Assembly (NCBI GenBank): GCA_030590985.1
Contig: JAUVBX010000005.1
Location: forward strand, 1-39,982
Reading direction: 5' to 3'
Length of the DNA: 39,982 nucleotides
Source of the DNA: Lutibacter sp.
GTDB taxonomy: Bacteria > Bacteroidota > Bacteroidia > Flavobacteriales > Flavobacteriaceae
Part shown: positions 10,072 to 19,887 of the stretch, in pieces
How positions within the stretch are numbered: the first letter of the stretch is position 1
Layout of the letters: each line of letters starts with the position of its first letter
Notes under the pieces: model-generated
Told to the model about the DNA's origin: nothing
Seen by the model: only the letters and a program-made list of their open reading frames with translations
The model's database searches: none
Translations under genes and position numbers: made by a program

Positions 10072-10568
10072 TTTATAAGAATTTGGTCTATAAAATTGAA
10101 GTTTATTTTTTGATCAATATTCACTAACTGTTCAAAGTTAATGAATTTTATCGAATTCTTATAAGGTATACGTAGTACAAAATCTTTTTTATTGTGATAA
10201 ATAGTTTTTTTCTCTAAGTTCCCTTCTTCATTAACAAACTCAATATCTTCAACTAATGGGTTGGTTATTTGAAGTTGAATTATACTTTTATTTGACCTGT
10301 CTAAAAAAGTTACAAGCCATTTATTATTCTGTAAATTTCTAGATGAAATTTCATTTGGAAAAGTCTCTTTGAGTTTTCCTTCAACAATTTTTTCTTTATT
10401 TAGTTCTATTTGAATGTTAGAAGTACTGTCTGTAAAAGCTTCAAGAAAATAGAATGCTATCTGTGGCTCAGTATTTATTGGTTTTGAGATTGTACTATTT
10501 GTATCTTTAGGTTGGGTTGGTTTGCAAGAAAGAATAACAAAAAATAATATATAAGAAATATATCTCAT
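10068..10568 (-). CDS. Putative lipoprotein, function unknown
   Basis: 166 aa; MRYISYILFFVILSCKPTQ lipobox; stop overlaps the start of the M64 peptidase gene by 4 nt. Confidence 0.75.
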   Translation of the reverse strand: MRYISYILFFVILSCKPTQPKDTNSTISKPINTEPQIAFYFLEAFTDSTSNIQIELNKEKIVEGKLKETFPNEISSRNLQNNKWLVTFLDRSNKSIIQLQITNPLVEDIEFVNEEGNLEKKTIYHNKKDFVLRIPYKNSIKFINFEQLVNIDQKINFNFIDQILIK

Positions 10569-10579
10569 AGTATATAAAA

Positions 10580-11575
10580 TTAGTCTAGGAGTGTAGTTAA
10601 GATTTCAAATTCTTTTTTTGGATCTTTGTTTTCATATAAAATATGGTAAACAGCATCAATTATAGGTGTCCTGGTTTTATTATTTTGATTAATATCATAA
10701 GCACTTTTAGTTGCATAGTAACCTTCAGCAACCATTTGCATTTCCATCATAGCAGATTTAACCGTGTAACCTTTACCAATCATATTTCCAAAAGTTCTGT
10801 TACGACTAAAAATAGAATAACCAGTAACTAACAAATCACCTAAATAAGCAGAATTGTTAATATTACGTTTAGCATTCCATACTTTTTTGGTAAAACGTTT
10901 CATTTCTCTAATTGCATTACTCATTAGTACTGCTTGAAAATTATCACCATACCCTAAAGCATGAGCTATTCCTGCAGCCAAAGCATAAATATTTTTGAGC
11001 ATAGCTGCATATTCAGTTCCAATAATATCATCTGAAATAGTGGTTTTTATATACTCACTCGATAATAATACGCTCATTTGTTGCGCAATATTTTCATTAT
11101 GGGAAGCTATAGTAAGGTACGATAGGCGTTCCATTGCCACTTCTTCTGCATGGCATGGTCCTGTAATAACACCTATATTATCATAGGGAATTGTAAATTT
11201 TTTATGAAAATGTTCCCCAACAATTAATCCGCTTTCTGGGACAATACCTTTAATTGCAGAAAAAATCTTTTTATTTGTAAGAGATACCTGTAGTTTGTCT
11301 AATTCACTTTGTAGAAAAGCAGATGGTACAGCAAAGATTAAGAATTCACCGTAAGAAACAGCATCATTAATATCTTCAAAGAGTTGTAAATTATCGGCAT
11401 TAAATGTTGCTTGACTTAAATAATTAGGATTATGTCCATGTCTTTTTAAGTGTTCAATTGCATAGGAACTTCTCATATACCACCCTACTTCAGAGAGATT
11501 TTCTGATAGCATTTTTACAATGGCCGTTGCCCAGCTACCTCCACCTATAACACAAACTTTAGTTTTTTTTGACAT
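10580..11575 (-). CDS. gpsA: NAD(P)-dependent glycerol-3-phosphate dehydrogenase
   Basis: 331 aa; CVIGGGSWATAIVKML; AIKGIVPE; ITGPCHAEEVAM; GTEYAAMLKNIYALAAGIAHALGYGDN. Confidence 0.96.
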   Translation of the reverse strand: MSKKTKVCVIGGGSWATAIVKMLSENLSEVGWYMRSSYAIEHLKRHGHNPNYLSQATFNADNLQLFEDINDAVSYGEFLIFAVPSAFLQSELDKLQVSLTNKKIFSAIKGIVPESGLIVGEHFHKKFTIPYDNIGVITGPCHAEEVAMERLSYLTIASHNENIAQQMSVLLSSEYIKTTISDDIIGTEYAAMLKNIYALAAGIAHALGYGDNFQAVLMSNAIREMKRFTKKVWNAKRNINNSAYLGDLLVTGYSIFSRNRTFGNMIGKGYTVKSAMMEMQMVAEGYYATKSAYDINQNNKTRTPIIDAVYHILYENKDPKKEFEILTTLLD

Positions 11576-11597
11576 ATTCTCAGTTGGTTTAGGGTCT

Positions 11598-11605
11598 CAA
11601 AGGTA
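11598..11605 (-). promoter_or_regulatory. Bacteroidetes -7 box (TACCTTTG) upstream of gpsA
   Basis: Matches the TAnnTTTG consensus on the minus strand, 23 nt upstream of the gpsA start; no clear -33 element. Confidence 0.45.
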
Positions 11606-11640
11606 CAAAAAAAGCCAATCAGTAAATCTGATTGGCTTTT
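11606..11640 (-). terminator. Intrinsic terminator of trxA
   Basis: AAAAGCCAATCAG-attta-CTGATTGGCTTTTTTT on the minus strand, just after the trxA stop. Confidence 0.85.
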
Positions 11641-11660
11641 GAGAAGTTTAATAAGTAGGC

Positions 11661-12020
11661 TTATTTTTCTGCTTTTAAAACATCTTTAATAATTTCTTCT
11701 AAATTGTGTTTTGGTAAAGCACCAGTTGCCATTTGTGGTTCGCCTTCTGCGGGGCAGAAAAGCATAGATGGAATACTACGAATACCAAAAGCAGCTGATA
11801 ATTCACGTTCTGCCTCTGTATCTACTTTGTAGATATTAATTTTGTCGCCATATTCTTCACTTAATTCTTCTAATATTGGAGCAACCATTTTACAGGGTTG
11901 ACACCAATCAGCATAAAAATCGATAATACAAGGTACTTTTCCCTCAAATTTCCATTCTTTATTCTTTTCAAAGTCAAAGACCTTTTCTAAAAAGTCTTTT
12001 TTGGTTAACATTGTAGTCAT
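11661..12020 (-). CDS. trxA: Thioredoxin
   Basis: 119 aa; active site DWCQPCKMVAPILEEL, cis-Pro IRSIPSMLF. Confidence 0.95.
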   Translation of the reverse strand: MTTMLTKKDFLEKVFDFEKNKEWKFEGKVPCIIDFYADWCQPCKMVAPILEELSEEYGDKINIYKVDTEAERELSAAFGIRSIPSMLFCPAEGEPQMATGALPKHNLEEIIKDVLKAEK

Positions 12021-12186
12021 GTTGTTTCTTTTTTATTAATTATGTTCTATTTTAGACAATAAACATGCCGTTATTTTCAGCCGACAAATTGACAGTTTTT
12101 TAATTAAACACAATGTAACTCATGTTACTGAAGTTATAACTAAAAATGAAAATGTCAAAAAAAACATAGTAGGTTTAGGTTTTAAC

Positions 12187-12214
12187 AAAAAAGGCTGCCT
12201 GAAAAGGCAGCCTT
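12187..12214 (-). terminator. Intrinsic terminator of the 12237-13700 gene
   Basis: AAGGCTGCCT-tttc-AGGCAGCCTTTTTTG on the minus strand, directly after the stop. Confidence 0.85.
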
Positions 12215-12236
12215 AAGTTTTTTTTTGTCTAAAAAA

Positions 12237-13700
12237 TTATTGTTTCATTAAATTATATGAACCTATTTGATTACCTGCTTGTACTTTTACAACATAAGCA
12301 CCTGTTGATAAAGAAGTCATATCAATTGCTACTTGTGTAGCTATTGGAGTACTTTGAAGCACCTTTTCACCTAGCATATTGTATACACTAATAACATCAA
12401 TATTTTTTTCAGCTGATAGATTTAGTATATTTTCAACGGGATTAGGATACATATTAAAACCACTAATAATTTCGTCTGCAATACTTAGAGAAATATCATA
12501 GGCAGAAATCATAAATCTATCCGACGGATCGGAGCTATCAGCATCTTCTTCTATTAAAATATAGAGTGTTTCGCCTGGTGTTAGCCCCGAAAGTACAATT
12601 TTAGAAAAATTACCATTACCTCCATTATCATCCGCTGTTATGAACGTTAGAGAACCGCAACTACCAGAGTTAGCAGCCATCCAAGTATCGTGCATAGGGG
12701 AGCCTGAAGCTTGATCAGTTTCTATAGTAAGATCACCAGATCCAGGTACTGTTACAGAATACCAAACTCCTCCATAATAATTACCATCAGATCCTAACAA
12801 TGTGCCCTGTATATCATTGTCATTGAAATTAACACCTACTGTTAGAGGTGTTGCATCAATACATAAATCATTGGTGGGAGCAGGTAAAGAAATCACAATG
12901 TTAAAAACTTCATCGCTATTTATAGCAGTAACATCCTCTGAATAAATACTCCATTTGTCATCTGACGGGCTATAATAAGTGCCGTAAACATGATCACCAC
13001 TTACTCCCCACTTATGAGATAATACAAAAGTAGCATCAGGATTGTTATTAAGTAATGGGTGGTCAATTAGTGTAGAATTGCTTGCTCCTTGATTTGCGAC
13101 TGTTGCCGTGTGCATAAATGAAACATCAGTATTATAACCAGTAGTAGAAGGTTCTGCTAACATAAAGAAAGTAGCACCACTAGGTATTTCAGTTGATTCA
13201 TCCTCACTATATATACCCCATTTATCAGTACCGGTATAATAAACACCAAAATTATGGTCAAGATAAGTTGCAAATTCATGAGTGATTACAGGATGTAGAT
13301 TAGGTTTGTTATTTGTATTTGGGTTATCAATAGCAAAATACCATGTTCCTCCAGGGGAAACACCTGTAACAGTTTTCGCATTTGTTCCTGGGACATAGAC
13401 ATTATAGGAAGAACTTACAAGCATACTGCTACTGTCTTCATTGTAAATCATCCATTGAGATCCATCGTAAAAAACACCTGATATTTTGTTGTTGTAAGTT
13501 ACACTCCCGTCACCATTTAAACTGTGTGTAACAAAAAACACAGCAGATGAGTTACCGTTCAATGCAGGGTGGTCAATAAGAGTTGCATTACCTGAAATAT
13601 TACCAGCAGTAGCTGAATGTACAAAGCAGATATCTCCTGCTTGTGAAAAACCAATCATTGTGGTTAGTAAAAAAGCGGTAAAAAGTAATAATTTTTTCAT
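12237..13700 (-). CDS. Secreted T9SS protein with repeated beta-rich domains (DUF7452-like) and C-terminal sorting domain
   Basis: 487 aa; signal peptide; repeats FVHSATAGNISGNATLIDHPALNGNSSAVFFVTH / FMHTATVANQGASNSTLIDHPLLNNNPDATFVLSH with GVFYDGSQWMIYNED / GVYYTGTDKWGIYSED / GTYYSPSDDKWSIYSED; CTD FNMYPNPVENILNLSA...GAYVVKVQAGNQIGSYNLMKQ. Confidence 0.88.
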   Translation of the reverse strand: MKKLLLFTAFLLTTMIGFSQAGDICFVHSATAGNISGNATLIDHPALNGNSSAVFFVTHSLNGDGSVTYNNKISGVFYDGSQWMIYNEDSSSMLVSSSYNVYVPGTNAKTVTGVSPGGTWYFAIDNPNTNNKPNLHPVITHEFATYLDHNFGVYYTGTDKWGIYSEDESTEIPSGATFFMLAEPSTTGYNTDVSFMHTATVANQGASNSTLIDHPLLNNNPDATFVLSHKWGVSGDHVYGTYYSPSDDKWSIYSEDVTAINSDEVFNIVISLPAPTNDLCIDATPLTVGVNFNDNDIQGTLLGSDGNYYGGVWYSVTVPGSGDLTIETDQASGSPMHDTWMAANSGSCGSLTFITADDNGGNGNFSKIVLSGLTPGETLYILIEEDADSSDPSDRFMISAYDISLSIADEIISGFNMYPNPVENILNLSAEKNIDVISVYNMLGEKVLQSTPIATQVAIDMTSLSTGAYVVKVQAGNQIGSYNLMKQ

Positions 13701-13966
13701 AAAAATAAATTTTAGAATTAATAATAATTATATTGTAAAAGTTCAATTTTGTTTTGTACAAAGTTATATGAAAAATTTTGATAAAAAGTAAGAAAAACCC
13801 TGTTTATTTATAGGATTTTTCCTACTACCATTATATTCAAATGAAATAAAATATAATTTTTAATGCATAAATCATATATTTTACAGTACATGTTACATAA
13901 TGCTAAGATTACTTGTAGTTATTAAGTTTGTTTTGTTATTAACAAATTCTTAACTGTATTAATAGG

Positions 13967-13974
13967 TACCTTTG
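13967..13974 (+). promoter_or_regulatory. Bacteroidetes -7 box (TACCTTTG) upstream of the S9 peptidase
   Basis: TAnnTTTG match 22 nt upstream of the ATG. Confidence 0.5.
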
Positions 13975-13995
13975 TGATTCTAAATTAAATGTATT

Positions 13996-16119
13996 ATGAA
14001 AAATCTGTTATTATTAGTATCAGTTGGTTTGTTATTTATAGCCTGTAAAGAATCAAAATCTATCCAAAAGATAAAAAAAGTAAGTTATATAGAAACGCCG
14101 AAAGGAATGATTGTAGATACCTACTTCGATAATGATATTGCAGATCCTTATCGTTGGTTAGAAGACGATCGTTCAGAAGAAACGGCCGTTTGGGTTACAA
14201 GCCAAAATGAAGTAACTTTCGGATATTTGAACCAAATTCCTTATCGGGATCAATTGAAAGAAAGACTTGAAAAGATATGGAATTACGAAAAGGTAGGCGC
14301 ACCATTTAAAGAAGGAGATTTTACATATTTTTATAAAAATGATGGTTTACAGAATCAATATGTATTGTACCGTTTTAAAGAAGGACAAGAACCAGAAGTA
14401 TTTTTAGACCCTAATTTATTTTCTGAAGATGGTACCATTTCATTAGGTGCTGTCAGTTTTTCAAAAGATGGGAGTAAAGTTGCCTATTCTATATCAGAAG
14501 GTGGTAGCGATTGGCGTAAAGTTTTGGTAATGAATGCTCTTACTAAAGAAATTATGGAAGATACCTTGGTAGATATTAAATTTAGTGGTTTATCATGGAA
14601 AGCAAATGAAGGGTTTTATTATTCAAGTTATGAAAAACCAAAAGGAAGTGAGCTTTCTGCCAAAACAGATCAACACAGATTGTATTTTCACACACTTGGA
14701 ACCTTACAAAAAGATGATCCAATTATATTTGGAGATACACAAAAACGACGTTACGTGGGAGGTAATGTTACAGAAGACAATCACTATTTGGTTGTAACGG
14801 CTTCTACCTCAACATCGGGTAATGAATTGTATATTAAAGATTTAACAAAATCAAATAGTTCACTCGTTACTCTTGTTGACAATTTTGATAACGATTCATA
14901 TGTAATTGATAATAAAGGGAACAAATTGTATATTGTTACCAATCTCAATGCTCCTAACAAAAAAATTGTTTCAGTAGATGCTAGCAATCCAAAACTTACA
15001 AATTGGAAAGATTTTATTCCAGAAACAGAACATGTTTTAAGTCCGAGTACGGGCTCAGGCTATTTCTTTGCAGAATATATGATTGATGCGGTATCTAAAG
15101 TAAAACAGTATGATTACGATGGAAAATTGATTCGTGATATTGAGCTTCCTGGTATTGGAAGTGTGGGTGGTTTAGGCGGAAAATTAGACCAAAAAGACTT
15201 ATACTACACTTTTACGAATTATATCACTCCTGGCACAATTTATAAATATTTGCCTAATGAAGGTGTTTCTGAAGTATATCGTAAATCGGCAATCGATTTT
15301 AATAGTGATGATTATGAATCTAATCAAATATTTTATACTTCTAAAGATGGGACAAAGATTCCAATGATTATTACTTATAAAAAGGGAATTGAACTCGACG
15401 GTAACAATCCAACGATTTTATATGGATATGGTGGGTTTAATATCAGTTTAACACCTCGCTTTAGAATTACTAATACCGTTTGGATGGAACAAGGAGGTAT
15501 TTATGTAGTTCCCAATATCCGAGGCGGTGGAGAATATGGTAAAGAATGGCATAAAGCTGGCACTAAAATGAAAAAGCAAAATGTTTTTGATGATTTTATT
15601 GCTGCTGCTGAGTATTTAATAGATAATAAATATACTTCGTCAAATAAATTAGCCATACAAGGAGGTTCAAATGGTGGTTTATTGGTAGGTGCTGTGATGA
15701 CACAACGTTCCGATTTGATGAAAGTAGCTTTACCTGCGGTAGGTGTTTTAGATATGTTACGTTATCACACATTTACTTCAGGAGCTGGTTGGGCTTATGA
15801 TTATGGTACATCAGAAGAGAGTAAAGAAATGTTTGAGTATTTAAAAGCATATTCCCCTGTTCATAATGTTACTAAAGAAACTTCTTATCCAGCAACGCTA
15901 ATAACTACTGGTGATCATGACGATAGAGTAGTCCCAGCACATTCATTTAAGTTCGCAGCAGAATTACAAGCAAAACAAACAGGTAATAATCCTACGTTAA
16001 TACGTATTGAAACAGATGCAGGACACGGAGCAGGAACACCTGTTACCAAAACTATTGAACAATATGCAGATATTTTTGCTTTTACGCTGTGGAATATGGG
16101 TGTAAAGGAATTAAAATAG
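13996..16119 (+). CDS. Prolyl oligopeptidase family (S9A) serine peptidase, predicted lipoprotein
   Basis: 707 aa; lipobox [24 protein letters not shown] nucleophile motif; [42 protein letters not shown]. Confidence 0.96.
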   Translation: MKNLLLLVSVGLLFIACKESKSIQKIKKVSYIETPKGMIVDTYFDNDIADPYRWLEDDRSEETAVWVTSQNEVTFGYLNQIPYRDQLKERLEKIWNYEKVGAPFKEGDFTYFYKNDGLQNQYVLYRFKEGQEPEVFLDPNLFSEDGTISLGAVSFSKDGSKVAYSISEGGSDWRKVLVMNALTKEIMEDTLVDIKFSGLSWKANEGFYYSSYEKPKGSELSAKTDQHRLYFHTLGTLQKDDPIIFGDTQKRRYVGGNVTEDNHYLVVTASTSTSGNELYIKDLTKSNSSLVTLVDNFDNDSYVIDNKGNKLYIVTNLNAPNKKIVSVDASNPKLTNWKDFIPETEHVLSPSTGSGYFFAEYMIDAVSKVKQYDYDGKLIRDIELPGIGSVGGLGGKLDQKDLYYTFTNYITPGTIYKYLPNEGVSEVYRKSAIDFNSDDYESNQIFYTSKDGTKIPMIITYKKGIELDGNNPTILYGYGGFNISLTPRFRITNTVWMEQGGIYVVPNIRGGGEYGKEWHKAGTKMKKQNVFDDFIAAAEYLIDNKYTSSNKLAIQGGSNGGLLVGAVMTQRSDLMKVALPAVGVLDMLRYHTFTSGAGWAYDYGTSEESKEMFEYLKAYSPVHNVTKETSYPATLITTGDHDDRVVPAHSFKFAAELQAKQTGNNPTLIRIETDAGHGAGTPVTKTIEQYADIFAFTLWNMGVKELK

Positions 16120-16259
16120 TAATTATTAATATATAACCATAATACTGCACAGGGGCGATTATTTACTGAAGTATAAAGAATTGAAGAAAATTTTTAAAAT
16201 TGTTTATACTGAATTCATGTATTTGAACGTTAAGATATTTTAATACAATTTATTACTAA

Positions 16260-16898
16260 ATGAATTCTAAACAGAATATATATCATCCAAAAGAGGAAAA
16301 ACTAAATATTTGGACTCATTTTATTGGGTTGTTATTGAGTATAGCAGCTTTATCAGTTTTAGTTGTAAAATCAAGTTTATTTGGCAATGTATGGCACATT
16401 GTTAGTTATAGTATTTATGGAGCAAGTATGATACTATTATATTTAGCTTCTACGTTGTATCACCGTTCAAAAAAACCAAAAATAAGAGCACGACTAAACG
16501 TGTTTGACCATGCGGCTATTTATGTATTAATTGCGGGCACTTATACCCCTTTTACTTTAGTGACTCTAAATGGCGTAATAGGATGGGTATTGTTTGGAAT
16601 GACTTGGGGAGCTGCAATATTGGGAATTATTTTCAAGATTTTTTATATAGGAAAGTATGATAAGCTATCGACTATTATGTATGTAGTAATGGGATGGATG
16701 GTGTTATTTGCTATAAAACCTTTGTATGAAAATCTTTCGACAGAAGGTTTAATTTGGTTAGCAATGGGAGGCGTTTTTTATACGGTTGGTGCATTTTTTT
16801 ATAATCGGGAAAAATTATCCTACAATCATGCTGTTTTTCACGTTTTTGTTTTGTTAGGGAGTATTAGCCATTTTGTGAGTATATTCTTTTATGTATAA
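16260..16898 (+). CDS. trhA: Hemolysin III / PAQR family membrane protein
   Basis: 212 aa, about 7 TM; EEKLNIWTHFIGLLLS, STLYHRS, FDHAAIYVLIAGTYTPF, HAVFHVFVLLGSISHF. Confidence 0.93.
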   Translation: MNSKQNIYHPKEEKLNIWTHFIGLLLSIAALSVLVVKSSLFGNVWHIVSYSIYGASMILLYLASTLYHRSKKPKIRARLNVFDHAAIYVLIAGTYTPFTLVTLNGVIGWVLFGMTWGAAILGIIFKIFYIGKYDKLSTIMYVVMGWMVLFAIKPLYENLSTEGLIWLAMGGVFYTVGAFFYNREKLSYNHAVFHVFVLLGSISHFVSIFFYV

Positions 16899-16906
16899 TA
16901 TATTTG

Positions 16907-16944
16907 TGATGGTAGAAACATAGCATGCTACGTTTCTACCATCA
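16907..16944. repeat. REP-like palindrome copy 1 between converging trhA and dxs genes
   Basis: TGATGGTAGAAACATAGCATGCTACGTTTCTACCATCA, a 38-bp inverted repeat with one mismatched pair. Its 28-bp core (16912-16939) is related to the element at 37567-37594. Confidence 0.85.
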
Positions 16945-16948
16945 TAAA

Positions 16949-18712
16949 TTAGCTATTTGAAATCACTTTATATAAACCAATTTCATCTAAACCTACTTGT
17001 TTAAATAATTCTTCAACACTTCCATGGGTAATAAACTGATCAGGAATTCCAAGGACTTTGATAGTTTTGTTAGTGTAATTATTTCCTTGGGCAAATTGGG
17101 TTATTGCACTACCAAAACCGCCGTTAACTGCACCATCTTCTAGGGTAATAAGTTTATTGAATTTTTGAAATATTTTGTGAAGAAGATTTTCATCTAAAGG
17201 TTTTACAAATTTCATATCATAATGAGCTACGTCTAAATTAGGATTGTTTTTTAGAATATGTTGAATAGTATTTCCAAAAGGACCAATCGTGAGAATTGCC
17301 ATTTTTTCACCTTCAGAGATTATTTCACCTTTTCCAATTTCAATATTTTTAAAATCTTTTTGCCATTTGGTATGAACACCTCGACCACGAGGATAACGGA
17401 TAGCAAATGTTTGCTTACTAAATTGTGCAGTATACAATAAGTTACGTAAATCAATTTCATCTTTAGGAACAGCGATGATGATATTAGGAATCGCACGTAG
17501 AAAGGCAATATCAAAAACTCCGTGATGTGTTGCCCCATCATTGCCCACTAGACCTGCCCGATCAATACAAAAAATGACTGGTAAATTTTGTAAAGCAATG
17601 TCATGAATAATTTGGTCATAAGCACGCTGTAAAAAGGTAGAATAGATTGCTACATAGGGTACAAAACCTTGTGTAGCAAATCCACCAGCAAAAGTAGTGG
17701 CATGTTGTTCAGCGATACCCACATCAAAAGTACGTTTAGGGAAAGCTTCTAACATATAGTTTAAAGATGTGCCTGTTGGCATTGCGGGTGTAATACCAAT
17801 AATCTTTTCGTTTTGTTTTGCTAATTCTACTAAAGTTAAACCAAAAACATCTTGATATTTAGGTGGTAAATTTGTATTAAAATTAGGTTTTATCAAGCCT
17901 GTTTTTTTATCAAATAATCCTGGTGCATGATAGGTGACTTGATCTTTTTCTGCCTGAGGAAGCCCTTTTCCTTTAGTAGTAATTATATGTAAAAACTTAG
18001 GACCTGTAATTGTTTTAAGTTTTGTAAGTATCTTAATTAAAACATTGATGTCATGTCCATCAATAGGACCAAAATATTGGAAATTTAAATCCTCAAAAAT
18101 ATTATTACCAGGCTCTTCTTTTCCTGACTTAATACTGGTTAGGTAATTTTTTAAGGCACCGACATGTGGGTCGATTCCCATTTCATTATCATTTAAAACA
18201 ATCAACACATTAGTATTAGTAACACCAGCATGATTAAGTGCTTCAAAAGCCATTCCAGAAGCGATACTTGCATCTCCTATAACAGCTATATGTTTTTTCT
18301 TTTCCCCTTGTAATTGAGAGGCAAAAGCCATACCTAATATAGCTGAAATAGAGGTTGAAGAATGACCAGTACCAAAGACATCAAATTCACTTTCTGAACG
18401 TTTTGGAAATCCAGAAAGACTTCCAAATTGCCGATTCGTTTTAAATTGTTGCCGACGACCTGTTAAAATTTTATGTGGATAGGCTTGATGACCAACATCC
18501 CAAACAAGAAGATCATCAGGTGTATTGTATATATAGTGGAGTGCAATTGTTAATTCGATGACACCCAAACCAGCGCCAAGATGCCCTTTTTTTGTAGAAA
18601 CAATATCAATAATATAATCCCGTAACTCAATAGCCAATTGTGGCAAGTCATCAGTAGCTAATTTTCTTAAATCTGAAACAGAATTTATAGTATTTAAAAA
18701 TGAGTATTGCAT
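16949..18712 (-). CDS. dxs: 1-deoxy-D-xylulose-5-phosphate synthase
   Basis: 587 aa; VWDVGHQAYPHKILTGRR, GDASIASGMAFEALNHAG, DVGIAEQHATTFAGGFA, GLVGNDGATHHGVFDIAFLRAIPN. Confidence 0.95.
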   Translation of the reverse strand: MQYSFLNTINSVSDLRKLATDDLPQLAIELRDYIIDIVSTKKGHLGAGLGVIELTIALHYIYNTPDDLLVWDVGHQAYPHKILTGRRQQFKTNRQFGSLSGFPKRSESEFDVFGTGHSSTSISAILGMAFASQLQGEKKKHIAVIGDASIASGMAFEALNHAGVTNTNVLIVLNDNEMGIDPHVGALKNYLTSIKSGKEEPGNNIFEDLNFQYFGPIDGHDINVLIKILTKLKTITGPKFLHIITTKGKGLPQAEKDQVTYHAPGLFDKKTGLIKPNFNTNLPPKYQDVFGLTLVELAKQNEKIIGITPAMPTGTSLNYMLEAFPKRTFDVGIAEQHATTFAGGFATQGFVPYVAIYSTFLQRAYDQIIHDIALQNLPVIFCIDRAGLVGNDGATHHGVFDIAFLRAIPNIIIAVPKDEIDLRNLLYTAQFSKQTFAIRYPRGRGVHTKWQKDFKNIEIGKGEIISEGEKMAILTIGPFGNTIQHILKNNPNLDVAHYDMKFVKPLDENLLHKIFQKFNKLITLEDGAVNGGFGSAITQFAQGNNYTNKTIKVLGIPDQFITHGSVEELFKQVGLDEIGLYKVISNS

Positions 18713-18749
18713 TTTGCAAATTTAGGATTAAAATATAAAATTATCCTAA

Positions 18750-18783
18750 AAAAAACCATCTGTAAATTTACAGATGGTTTTTT
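18750..18783 (-). terminator. Intrinsic terminator (near-symmetric) downstream of the DUF4382 gene
   Basis: AAAAAACCATCTGTAAATTTACAGATGGTTTTTT, T-run on both strands. Confidence 0.75.
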
Positions 18784-18871
18784 AAGATTGTATATCAGGG
18801 AAAGTATTTAACTCAGATACATTAATATTACTTTTGAATTTTTTACTAGGTATTTATTGTTAATCCGAAGA

Positions 18872-19690
18872 CTATAATTCTATAGTTCCTACTTGAGAAA
18901 CTTCGCCAACTATAACAGTAATGGGTGTTTCTGATTCATAATTATCATAACCTTCTTGTTCAATTTTAATTTTATAATCTCCTTCTGGAAGTCCTTGAAT
19001 TATAAAATCTCCATTTTCATCAGTAAGAGAATCAGCAATATAAATATCATCTTGATAAATAGTAACTGTAACATCTGCTAAGGGTACTATTTCTCCTTCA
19101 ACATCTCCAGTAATTTCACCACTTATAGAACCAGAATTGGCTTCAGCATTTACTCTTATAACAGGTTTTAGATTATACTTATCTAAACTTCCCGTATCAA
19201 CAATTGATTTTTCCACATCCCAATCAAGTATAAATGTATAAGAAAAACCAGATTCTAAATTAGCATCTAATTTTAACTTTAAACCAGATTGTAAAGCACT
19301 TGGTGTATCGAGATGTACAGAGATTGGCTCTCCCAATTCTCCTTCTATAACCAAAGTATTATTATCACTTAAAACGAGTCTTATTTGTTTTAATATACCT
19401 GAAGGGATGATTTGATCTGTCAACAAAAGACTATTTCCAGCTATGAGTTCAGTTAAATCAATATTAATTGGATAACCACTTTCAGATGTAAAACTTGTCC
19501 ACTCCTCTTCGTTCTCTGAGTTGTTAAATTGAATGTCAATAATCTCAACATTTACTTCTAAGTAATTACCAGGAGCATCAACTAACTTTAATTGAACTCT
19601 TGCTGTATCATATTCATTATTTTTACAGTTTTGAAACACTAAAAGTGTTAGCATGACAAGTATTATAAAACTTAATTTTTTTAAAATCAT
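18872..19690 (-). CDS. DUF4382-type lipoprotein with C-terminal carboxypeptidase-regulatory-like domain
   Basis: 272 aa; LVFQNCKNNEYDTARVQLKLVDAPGNYLEVNVEIIDIQ (DUF4382-like); PLADVTVTIYQDDIYIADSLTDENGDFIIQGLPEGDYKIKIEQEGY. Confidence 0.85.
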   Translation of the reverse strand: MILKKLSFIILVMLTLLVFQNCKNNEYDTARVQLKLVDAPGNYLEVNVEIIDIQFNNSENEEEWTSFTSESGYPINIDLTELIAGNSLLLTDQIIPSGILKQIRLVLSDNNTLVIEGELGEPISVHLDTPSALQSGLKLKLDANLESGFSYTFILDWDVEKSIVDTGSLDKYNLKPVIRVNAEANSGSISGEITGDVEGEIVPLADVTVTIYQDDIYIADSLTDENGDFIIQGLPEGDYKIKIEQEGYDNYESETPITVIVGEVSQVGTIEL

Positions 19691-19833
19691 TTTTTAAGGA
19701 GTTTTTAATTAAAAATTAAATAGCGTACTAAGTTAATGTAAAAATTGTTCTAAATTGTTTAGGGTGATAAATATATTTTAATTATTTTTAGGGAAGGCTT
19801 TAGTAATGTTGTTTAAAGACAGATAATTATAAT

Positions 19834-19868
19834 AAAAAACCCTGTTTCTTGTTTAAGAAACAGGGTTT
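19834..19868 (-). terminator. Intrinsic terminator of the RNase E/G gene
   Basis: AACCCTGTTTCTT-aaac-AAGAAACAGGGTTTTTTAT on the minus strand after the stop. Confidence 0.85.
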
Positions 19869-19887
19869 ATAAATCTAAAATATTGTT

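Noticed and set aside
16899-16948. Considered whether the GCATGC palindromes are parts of an insertion sequence
   Set aside because: No transposase ORF, target-site duplication or second terminal repeat nearby; kept only as a REP-like repeat.
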